A DNA stretch of 10,318 nt, from the NCBI GenBank assembly GCA_021741085.1, contig JAIOYM010000040.1:1-10318 (forward strand), in the 5' to 3' direction. This DNA is from Rickettsiaceae bacterium. Its GTDB lineage: Bacteria > Pseudomonadota > Alphaproteobacteria > Rickettsiales > Rickettsiaceae. Position numbers and translations under genes: made by a program. The notes beneath the pieces were generated by a model. That model was given only the letters and a program-made list of their open reading frames with translations, did not search any database and was not told where the DNA came from. This document shows, in pieces, positions 1 through 5,734 of this stretch (position 1 is the first letter of the stretch; the number at the start of each line of letters is the position of its first letter).

Positions 1-616
1 TCAATAAAGCTTGTTGCACACCTTCACCCGAAACATCTCTTGTTATAGACATATTGTCGGCTTTTTTGGAAATCTTATCAATTTCGTCAATATATATAAT
101 TCCTCGCTGTGCTTTTTCTATATTATAGTCTGCGGCTTGAATCAAACGTAGTAAAATATTTTCTACATCTTCACCAACATATCCAGCTTCGGTTAAACAA
201 GTTGCATCCGCTATAGCAAAAGGCACATCTAAAGCTTTAGCTAGAGTTTCTGCAAGTAAAGTTTTACCGCAACCAGTAGCCCCAATCATTAAGATATTAG
301 ATTTACCTAAATTCACATCACTATTAAAAAGCTTGTTTATTCTCTTGTAGTGGTTATAAACTGCAACAGCTAATATTTTTTTTGCGTGGCCCTGACCTAT
401 AACATAGTCGTTTAGTATTTGTGCTATTTCTTTAGGCTTCAATACGCTACCTACACCATGTTGCAGAGTAATCTCAGAGCCCTCATCTTTAACCATGCTA
501 TAGCAAAGTTCTATACAATCACTGCATATAGACACTTGAGGCGCTACTATTAATTTTTTTACTTCATTTTTTGCCTTAGCGCAAAAAGAGCAACGAGTTC
601 TTGTGTCTGTGGTCAT
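1..616 (-). CDS. clpX: ClpX, ATP-dependent Clp protease ATP-binding subunit (N-terminal 205 codons, cut by window edge)
   Basis: ClpX is the cytoplasmic AAA+ unfoldase that feeds substrates to ClpP. The visible part begins with the zinc-binding domain (C9-x2-C12 and C31-x2-C34), then a linker and the AAA+ module. Walker A is GATGCGKT (112-119), the pore-loop GYVGED motif lies at 145-150, Walker B is IIYIDE (173-178), and the family block ITRDVSGEGVQQALL closes the fragment. Family members are about 420 residues, so the C-terminal half lies beyond position 1. The ATG at 614-616 is the only reasonable start, because an in-frame TAA lies eight codons upstream and the protein begins where the family does. 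No clear Shine-Dalgarno precedes it. Walker A has Ala where ClpX normally has Pro (GPTG), while Cys in TGCGKT is common in alphaproteobacteria. clpX follows clpB here; clpP is not in the window. Confidence 0.97.
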   Translation of the reverse strand, partial: MTTDTRTRCSFCAKAKNEVKKLIVAPQVSICSDCIELCYSMVKDEGSEITLQHGVGSVLKPKEIAQILNDYVIGQGHAKKILAVAVYNHYKRINKLFNSDVNLGKSNILMIGATGCGKTLLAETLAKALDVPFAIADATCLTEAGYVGEDVENILLRLIQAADYNIEKAQRGIIYIDEIDKISKKADNMSITRDVSGEGVQQALL

Positions 617-645
617 GATATTTGCTGGATTTAATATTTAATTTA

Positions 646-674
646 ACTTTAATCTAAAATAACCTTCTTGTTAA
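646..674 (-). promoter_or_regulatory. candidate sigma-70-type promoter for clpX
   Basis: On the minus strand TTAACA (674-669) and TAAAGT (651-646) match the -35 and -10 consensus at 5/6 and 4/6, with a 17-base spacer. They lie about 30 bases upstream of the clpX ATG. The region is very AT-rich, so chance matches are likely. Read-through from clpB is an alternative source of clpX mRNA. Confidence 0.3.
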
Positions 675-727
675 AATGATAACAAATTTTTACTTAAGTG
701 TAACTAGTAAATATTAGCTATTTTTTT

Positions 728-759
728 GAAAAACTTGAAAATCATAAACGTAGTTTTTC
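728..759. repeat. AT-rich inverted repeat between clpB and clpX
   Basis: GAAAAACT (728-735) and AGTTTTTC (752-759) are perfect 8-base complements around a 16-base loop. A T-rich run follows only in the plus direction, where no gene needs terminating. This is therefore not a convincing terminator for clpB. It may be chance in AT-rich DNA. Confidence 0.35.
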
Positions 760-822
760 TTTTATTGCAGCTATTAAAGCCACAACAAAACCATAGCAAT
801 AAATACCTATGTAGTAAAACAT
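742..822 (-). CDS. possible 26-residue hydrophobic small protein overlapping the clpB end
   Basis: A short minus-strand frame opens with ATG at 822-820, overlaps the last codons of clpB out of frame, and ends with TGA at 744-742. Its product would have an aromatic N-terminus (MFYYIG), a hydrophobic core (GFVVALIAAI) and a basic tail (KEKLRL). That resembles one short membrane span with a positive inside. There is no good Shine-Dalgarno; translation would have to couple to the clpB stop. I do not recognise it, and a frame this short can occur by chance. Confidence 0.2.
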   Translation of the reverse strand: MFYYIGIYCYGFVVALIAAIKEKLRL

Positions 823-3344
823 AAATTTTCGTCTTTCGCTGTCAAAGTGATAGCCCCCTCAAGATTCACATTACCTGCAAGAAGCATTTTTGCTAAACTA
901 TTTTGCACTTCTCTTTGGATTATGCGTTTTAAAGGACGCGCTCCGTAGTTTGGATCGTAACCTTTTTTAGCTAGATAATCAATCGCTCTTTCATCACAAT
1001 TAATTGTTATATTTTGGGCTGCTAAAGTTTTATTCAATTGAGCGATTTGGGTTTTAACTATGCCGTACATATTATCCCTTGATAGATAGTTAAATATAAC
1101 AATTTCATCCAACCTATTCAAAAACTCAGGTTTAAAGTAGCTTTTTACTACCTCCATTACTTTTTCTTTAGAATGTTCGGCAAAAAATTCTGTACCTAAA
1201 TTTGAAGTTAAAATTATGATGGTATTTTTAAAATCTACGACCCTACCTTGAGAATCAGTAAGTCGACCATCATCTAAAACTTGTAGCAACAAGTTAAATA
1301 CATCTGGGTGGGCTTTTTCTACTTCATCGAATAATATAACTTGATATGGTCTTCTACGAACACTTTCAGTCAAAAAGCCACCTTCTTCGTAACCAACATA
1401 GCCAGGAGGTGCTCCTATAAGTCTAGCAACGGCGTGTTTTTCCATATACTCTGACATATCAACTCGAAGCAAAGCGCCTTTATCATCAAATAAAAATTCT
1501 GCTAAAGCTTTGGTTAGCTCTGTCTTGCCAACGCCAGTTGGGCCTAAAAACAAAAAAGACCCTAGTGGTCTATTTACATCTTGTACACCAGCTCTTGCTC
1601 TTCTTATCGCGTCACTTATAACTTCAATAGCCTCACTCTGCCCTATAACATGTTTAGTTAAATCCTCTTCCATATGCAACAATTTGGCTTTTTCAGTTGA
1701 AAGCATTTTTTCTAAAGGAATGCCGGTTACCTTGGATACAATAGCGGCTATATCTTCTTCCAATACAACCTCCTTCAATAAAGAATGACTACCGTTTTTT
1801 TCTTGTTGCTCCAATTGTTTCTCCAAGGAAGGAATTACACCATATTTTAGTTCGCTAGCTTTTGCTAAGTCAGCATTTCTTTCAGCCTTATCTAATTCAA
1901 ATCTAGCTTGGCTTAATTGTTCCTTTAATTTCTGAATATTACCTATATTAGCTTTTTCAGCCTGCCATTTTGCCCCTAACTCCAAAGATTTTTCTTCTAA
2001 ATTTTGAAGCTCTTTGTTAATTATCTTCATGCGTTCTTGAGACTTAATATCTGTTTCTTTCTTTAATGCGGCTGCTTCAATTTTCATCTGTATTATTTTT
2101 CTATCCAACTCATCCAACTCTTCGGGTTTACTGGAAACTTCTATCTTGAGTTTGCTAGACGCTTCATCTACAAGATCTATTGCTTTATCAGGTAGAAAAC
2201 GGTCGGTGATATATCTATTAGATAAATTGGCAGCTGCAATCAGGGCATTATCGGATATTTTTACACCATGATGAGCTTCATATTTAGGCTTGATACCTCT
2301 TAATATCGATATCGTATCAGTTACTGTTGGCTCAGAGACGTAAACAGCTTGAAAACGTCTAGCAAGAGCTGCATCTTTTTCTATGTATTTGCGATATTCG
2401 TCTAGGGTTGTAGCTCCAATGCATCTCAATTCACCCCTTGCAAGCATTGGCTTTAGTAGATTGGAAGCATCCATAGCTCCATCAGCCTTACCTGCGCCAA
2501 CTAAAAGATGTATCTCATCAATGAATAATATTATGCCACCAGCAGCTTGTTTAATCTCATTTAACACTGCTTTTAAACGTTCTTCAAATTCTCCACGGAA
2601 TTTTGCCCCTGCAACTAATGCACCCATATCTAGTTCAAAAATATCGCTTTTTGATAGAGTTTCAGGAATATCCCTGTCTATTATTCTCTGAGCTAAGCCT
2701 TCTATAATAGCCGTTTTACCAACCCCAGGCTCACCTATTAAAACCGGATTATTTTTGGTTCTTCTAGAAAGTACTTGTATAGCTCTTCTAATTTCTTCAT
2801 CTCTTCCAATTACTGGGTCTAATTTTCCAAGTCTGGCAAGTTCGGTTACATTGCGCCCATATTTTTTTAAAGCATCATAGCTCTCTTCTGCAGATTCGCT
2901 ATCTGCAACTCTTCCTTTTCGCAAGGAATTAATAGCTGCCGCCATTTTATCCACAGCAATTTTAGAATTTATAAATAGGGGTTTGCACGTAGCATCTTGT
3001 GATAAAGCCTCAAAAATCTTCTCTAAAGTTACAAAACTATCGCCAGCAGATTTGGCAAGACTTGCAGCAAGCTCTAAAGTTTTGATAAAATCCCTAGCAG
3101 AATAAACCTGCTGAGCTCCCTTCACTTCCGGTAACTTAATCAGCTCTGCTTCTACAAGAGACTGAAGTTGCAAGCGATCTCCACCTAAAATATTTATAAT
3201 ATTAGAAATTATAGGTTCATTTTCTTTCAGTAGCGCTTTTAGTAAATGTAAACTTACAATATATTGATGATTAGAGTTTGAAGCTAAGCTATTGGCCGTT
3301 GCAATTATATTACGTGCTTTTGTGGTAAAATTTTCTAAATTCAT
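807..3344 (-). CDS. clpB: ClpB, Hsp100 disaggregase
   Basis: ClpB is the cytoplasmic AAA+ hexamer that, with DnaK, pulls polypeptides out of aggregates after stress. Numbering from the ATG at 3344 (845 residues; E. coli ClpB has 857) gives the following layout. The double Clp-N domain spans about 1-145. NBD1 has Walker A GEPGVGKT (204-211), Walker B ILFIDE (272-277) and the arginine pair in ALARRF (329-330). The coiled-coil middle domain spans about 403-520. NBD2 has Walker A GPTGVGKT (601-608), the GYVGYEEGG pore loop (648-656), Walker B VILFDE (669-674) and sensor-2 GARPLKR (801-807). The first pore loop has Phe (KFRGEFE) where Tyr is usual. The frame opens two codons earlier at GTG (3350), but the AAGG placement and the family-like start MNLENFT favour the ATG. 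A terminator after coq7 implies an independent promoter; no clear sigma-32 site or CIRCE element is visible. Confidence 0.98.
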   Translation of the reverse strand: MNLENFTTKARNIIATANSLASNSNHQYIVSLHLLKALLKENEPIISNIINILGGDRLQLQSLVEAELIKLPEVKGAQQVYSARDFIKTLELAASLAKSAGDSFVTLEKIFEALSQDATCKPLFINSKIAVDKMAAAINSLRKGRVADSESAEESYDALKKYGRNVTELARLGKLDPVIGRDEEIRRAIQVLSRRTKNNPVLIGEPGVGKTAIIEGLAQRIIDRDIPETLSKSDIFELDMGALVAGAKFRGEFEERLKAVLNEIKQAAGGIILFIDEIHLLVGAGKADGAMDASNLLKPMLARGELRCIGATTLDEYRKYIEKDAALARRFQAVYVSEPTVTDTISILRGIKPKYEAHHGVKISDNALIAAANLSNRYITDRFLPDKAIDLVDEASSKLKIEVSSKPEELDELDRKIIQMKIEAAALKKETDIKSQERMKIINKELQNLEEKSLELGAKWQAEKANIGNIQKLKEQLSQARFELDKAERNADLAKASELKYGVIPSLEKQLEQQEKNGSHSLLKEVVLEEDIAAIVSKVTGIPLEKMLSTEKAKLLHMEEDLTKHVIGQSEAIEVISDAIRRARAGVQDVNRPLGSFLFLGPTGVGKTELTKALAEFLFDDKGALLRVDMSEYMEKHAVARLIGAPPGYVGYEEGGFLTESVRRRPYQVILFDEVEKAHPDVFNLLLQVLDDGRLTDSQGRVVDFKNTIIILTSNLGTEFFAEHSKEKVMEVVKSYFKPEFLNRLDEIVIFNYLSRDNMYGIVKTQIAQLNKTLAAQNITINCDERAIDYLAKKGYDPNYGARPLKRIIQREVQNSLAKMLLAGNVNLEGAITLTAKDENLCFTT

Positions 3345-3349
3345 AGTCA

Positions 3350-3354
3350 CCCTT
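3350..3354 (-). promoter_or_regulatory. Shine-Dalgarno that decides the clpB start
   Basis: Minus-strand AAGGG (3354-3350) lies 5 bases upstream of the ATG at 3344-3342. Its last G is the first base of the alternative GTG start, leaving no spacing for that codon. The ATG is therefore the better start. Confidence 0.7.
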
Positions 3355-3412
3355 AATTAATTAGTCAAGGTTATATATAGTGATTAATTTTTAAAATTCT
3401 ACAAATTTTTTG

Positions 3413-3440
3413 ATAATACACGCCACTCGAGCGAAAACAA
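3413..3440 (-). promoter_or_regulatory. weak candidate promoter for clpB
   Basis: Minus-strand TTGTTT (3440-3435), a 16-base spacer and TATTAT (3418-3413, 5/6 to TATAAT) lie between the coq7 terminator and clpB. The -35 part overlaps the terminator T-run and matches at only 3/6. A CTTGAA heat-shock-like hexamer upstream (about 3459-3454) has no matching C-rich -10 box at normal spacing. Confidence 0.25.
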
Positions 3441-3466
3441 AAAGGCAAGATCTTTCAAGATTTACC
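3434..3466 (-). terminator. Rho-independent terminator of coq7
   Basis: Beginning 13 bases past the coq7 stop, the minus strand reads GGTAAATCT, a TGAA tetraloop, then AGAT, a bulged C and TTGCC (3466-3444). This gives a 9-bp stem with one G-U pair. TTTTT-G-TTTT follows immediately (3443-3434). Stem, tight loop and T-run are all in the correct order for leftward transcription, which separates coq7 from clpB. A short CCCG/CGGG hairpin (3466-3476) overlaps its upstream edge. Confidence 0.75.
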
Positions 3467-3479
3467 CCGAAACGGGATA

Positions 3480-4022
3480 TTAAAAATGTTTGCTTATCTT
3501 TATGGCTCCAACGCAGCCTAGTTTAATAATACAAGAACTAAAAAGATTTAGGACAGAGAAAGTTATATATTTTTCGGCCATATTTTTATGATGCACCTCA
3601 TCGCTTAGATGCTGTCTTATATTTTGTAGTAGTTCATTCTCATTATCGTATGCTTGGGTTTCTAATAAATTTTCCTGCTTGCGGTAGTGGTTTTCGATAA
3701 CTTCTTCTACTGCTTTTGTGCATAGCATTATTTGATTAGGCGAAAAGGAAGTAAGATAGCCTAGAGTTTTACTTAAAACCCCCCATAAAGGCAGAAATAC
3801 AGAAGGCCTGATATTTCTTTCAAACATTAATTCTTGATAATATTTCAAATGCCCTAATTCTTGATGATACATTTCTTCAACCAAATTACGAATTTCTGTG
3901 GAAGTTATATTAGGTATTTGACAGGCATATATGTTTTTTGCAGCAAACTCCCCAGCATGATTTACTCGGATAATTCGTTCAATATTTTTTGCATTATTTT
4001 CTACGAAATAAGGTCTTGGCAT
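3480..4022 (-). CDS. coq7: Coq7-type 2-polyprenyl-3-methyl-6-methoxy-1,4-benzoquinol monooxygenase (demethoxyubiquinone hydroxylase)
   Basis: Coq7 is the di-iron enzyme that performs the last ring hydroxylation of ubiquinone synthesis at the inner face of the cytoplasmic membrane. The 180-residue protein has the family opening RIIRVNHAGEFAAKNIYA. Its di-iron ligands are recognisable by position: E25 (NHAGE), E55-x2-H58 (ELGH), E106 (AVEEVIENHY) and E142-x2-H145 (DEVHH). The C-terminal segment (about 155-180, ending AIKISKHF) is the hydrophobic, basic stretch that associates with membrane in this family. Length is normal for alphaproteobacterial Coq7, and no ligand is missing. The ATG at 4022 gives the expected N-terminus, but no Shine-Dalgarno precedes it. 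Presence of this gene implies aerobic ubiquinone-based respiration. It is followed by a strong terminator, so it is probably transcribed alone. Confidence 0.95.
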   Translation of the reverse strand: MPRPYFVENNAKNIERIIRVNHAGEFAAKNIYACQIPNITSTEIRNLVEEMYHQELGHLKYYQELMFERNIRPSVFLPLWGVLSKTLGYLTSFSPNQIMLCTKAVEEVIENHYRKQENLLETQAYDNENELLQNIRQHLSDEVHHKNMAEKYITFSVLNLFSSCIIKLGCVGAIKISKHF

Positions 4023-4071
4023 ATTGGATTGTTCTAATAACTTATAACTAAATTCTAATGGAGAAATAAAG

Positions 4072-4112
4072 AAAATTCTAGCGCCTATTTAATTTAGTGA
4101 TACTAGAATTTT
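4072..4112. repeat. 10-bp inverted repeat in the coq7 / unknown-gene divergent region
   Basis: AAAATTCTAG (4072-4081) and CTAGAATTTT (4103-4112) are perfect complements separated by 21 bases. ATTTTT follows on the plus strand and a T-rich run follows on the minus strand, so it resembles a bidirectional AT-rich terminator. Yet genes on both sides point away from it. A second small palindrome, TTTTGT-GTA-ACAAAA (4127-4141), lies nearby. Either could be an operator, a leftover terminator or chance. The rest of the 247-bp gap shows nothing else I can support. Confidence 0.45.
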
Positions 4113-4185
4113 ATTTTTAAGGTGTCTTTTGTGTAACAAAACAGTATATTTATTTTAATATCTTTAGCTAACATTTGGTTTTATT

Positions 4186-4212
4186 TTGAGCTAATTTTTA
4201 CTAAGTTATAAA
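4186..4212 (+). promoter_or_regulatory. weak candidate promoter for the unknown gene
   Basis: TTGAGC (4186-4191, 4/6) and TATAAA (4207-4212, 5/6) stand 15 bases apart and about 60 bases ahead of the start codon. The spacer is short, and the AT-rich context makes such matches common. Confidence 0.22.
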
Positions 4213-4256
4213 CTTGTTAATAGTAAGAAGATAATCTAATAAAACTAATTAAAAAT

Positions 4257-4261
4257 AAGGG
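4257..4261 (+). promoter_or_regulatory. ribosome binding site of the unknown gene
   Basis: AAGGG stands 8 bases ahead of the ATG at 4270. It is one of the few good Shine-Dalgarno sequences in the window and supports both translation of this gene and the chosen start. Confidence 0.65.
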
Positions 4262-4269
4262 TATATTTT

Positions 4270-5400
4270 ATGGGAGCATATGCGGCATATCTATTAAATC
4301 TTGGAACTAATATGTTTGCAGGGTTGTTACAATATAGCTCCGATCAAAGATTACAAGCAATAGGTCGATTACTTAAACCTGATCCTAATGCGAAAATTGA
4401 AGATCTTTTAAGAGATTTGCAAAAGTCTTTCGGTTTTGGCACTGTAGAAGAGAAGCCAAAAGCCAAATCTGAATCTGAATCTGAATCTGAAGAAGATTCT
4501 ACAGGAGGGGGAAATACTGACGCAGCACCTCAAAAGAATAGCACCCTGATTAACCTTGAGGGGAGAATTTCAAGTTTGGAGCACGAGGTAAAAAGACATT
4601 ATCAACAAAATTTCCCCGGAGAACCTTATGAATATAATTACAATAATTTCAATCAATATTTAACTGGGTTCCATGGATTATCTCCACAGCAATTAAATTT
4701 TATTTTATACCAATCTCATCTTCCACCTTATGCACAAGCCTTAATTCAAGGAGCCCAAGACATAAGTCAAGGTTATTCTTATCAGCCTGCATTTAATATG
4801 CATGTTACATGTATAAATATCAATAATGGTTATTGCAGCGTTACTAGTACTAATGGTGTACATTTTTTTTCACAGAATAATAATTACAGCGATTTTATTC
4901 ATCAAGCGCAAAATGTCGTAAATAACACTATTATAATACCTAGCCCTAATAATATTTCTATATTTTCTCAAAGTGACTTGGGGGAGATTGGTAGCAATCA
5001 AAATATACAACACAGGGTGAAAATTCACGGTAACGGTTATGGCTCCAAAATAATGACTCGTATATTTGAAGAACAAGAAAGAATTAATAAAGCTTATCAA
5101 TTTACCCCAATGCATCCAAATGAAATAACTCGTGATATTGAGTCGTTTGAAAATTCTCTCAACAATTACTTTCCTGAAATGTTAAATTTTAAAAAGGAAT
5201 TGAAAGAAACGCTCATAGAGATGATGACTAATCACGAATTTGACAACGATACTGAAATGAAAATATTGGAATTTCTTCGTAATGATTACAATGGTTATGG
5301 TGATAAGAAAGACTATAACAATACAAAAACTACACCTAATAAGACAAATGCACAAAAAGAAACTACACCTAATAAGACAAATGCAAGCAAAAAAGTATAA
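4270..5400 (+). CDS. hypothetical protein with Ser-Glu tract and C-terminal tandem repeat; unknown function
   Basis: I do not recognise this 376-residue protein. Residues 1-60 are predicted helical and mildly hydrophobic at the start (AAYLLNLGTNMFAGLL), but there is no basic n-region or clear cleavage site, so a Sec signal is unlikely. Residues 67-76 form a Ser-Glu tract encoded by (TCTGAA)4, followed by a Gly-rich linker. A short helical, charged segment (LINLEGRISSLEHEVKR, 93-109) comes next. The centre (115-240) is rich in Asn, Gln and Tyr. Residues 264-340 look helical and acidic. The tail carries TTPNKTNA twice (354-361, 365-372) and ends basic (SKKV). A good Shine-Dalgarno precedes the ATG. 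It stands alone between divergent coq7 and a dead gene. Low complexity, no enzyme motif, and a hydrophilic basic tail would suit a secreted type IV effector of an intracellular bacterium, but that is inference. Confidence 0.8.
   Translation: MGAYAAYLLNLGTNMFAGLLQYSSDQRLQAIGRLLKPDPNAKIEDLLRDLQKSFGFGTVEEKPKAKSESESESEEDSTGGGNTDAAPQKNSTLINLEGRISSLEHEVKRHYQQNFPGEPYEYNYNNFNQYLTGFHGLSPQQLNFILYQSHLPPYAQALIQGAQDISQGYSYQPAFNMHVTCININNGYCSVTSTNGVHFFSQNNNYSDFIHQAQNVVNNTIIIPSPNNISIFSQSDLGEIGSNQNIQHRVKIHGNGYGSKIMTRIFEEQERINKAYQFTPMHPNEITRDIESFENSLNNYFPEMLNFKKELKETLIEMMTNHEFDNDTEMKILEFLRNDYNGYGDKKDYNNTKTTPNKTNAQKETTPNKTNASKKV
4468..4491 (+). repeat. (TCTGAA)4 hexanucleotide repeat
   Basis: Four perfect copies of TCTGAA encode the Ser-Glu tract of the unknown protein. 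The unit is a multiple of three, so slippage would change tract length without shifting the frame. Confidence 0.9.
5327..5385 (+). repeat. 26-bp direct repeat, period 33, in the 3' end of the unknown gene
   Basis: Positions 5327-5352 and 5360-5385 are identical over 26 bases (both begin AAACTACACC and end AAATGCA), 33 bases apart. They encode the two TTPNKTNA copies. Identity at every synonymous site points to a recent duplication. Confidence 0.92.
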
Positions 5401-5472
5401 ATAATACAAAGGGATACTTCATCTAAAATTTTGAAAGTGTGCGGCAAGAAAATGTTATGTAGTTTTTATTGC

Positions 5473-5664
5473 TTAGCCTTCATTAAGACGCAAGCTGATA
5501 AAATCGTCTATTATTGTATATAAGTCTTGGCTAGGAGGTGCAAATTGATTAGCAATTATTACAAAGGCTTTCGTAAAATTCTTTTGCAGTCCATAACCAC
5601 ATAAGCAAGTGATTCCTGTCATATTACCAGTTTTAGCTACAATATTATTTTCTATATCACTAAA
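5473..5664 (-). pseudogene. dacB: C-terminal remnant of D-alanyl-D-alanine carboxypeptidase (PBP4, peptidase S13)
   Basis: The minus strand holds 63 open codons ending in TAA (5475-5473). They read through IENNIVAKTGNMTGITCLCG and then an AFVIIANQF strand and a final helix (LYTIIDDFI). The KTG triad motif (codons at 5634-5626), followed by a Gly-Tyr strand and a hydrophobic AFV strand, is the C-terminal layout of S13 enzymes, which trim peptidoglycan stem peptides in the periplasm. The S-x-x-K and S-x-N motifs and the other roughly 350-400 residues are absent. An in-frame TAA (5667-5665) stands just upstream, and comEC begins 70 bases beyond. Weak similarity may extend to about 5682 across that stop. 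It cannot make an active enzyme. It could instead be a fragment of another KTG-type penicillin-binding protein, but the spacing fits S13 best. Confidence 0.72.
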
Positions 5665-5734
5665 TTATTCTATATTATTTAACAGCAATAATTTACAGTA
5701 ATAAATACCAAAATATTTAAACTACTAATATAGA

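Noticed and set aside
1510..2691. Plus-strand frames of 92 and 102 codons inside clpB
   Set aside because: They are antisense shadows of conserved clpB codons.
3454..3459. CTTGAA hexamer upstream of clpB as a sigma-32 -35 box
   Set aside because: It lies within the coq7 terminator stem and has no C-rich -10 element at normal spacing.
5369..5422. Minus-strand 17-codon frame with signal-peptide-like sequence (MKYPFVLFILFC)
   Set aside because: It lies antisense to the end of the unknown gene, is very short and has no ribosome site; AT-rich DNA gives hydrophobic frames by chance.
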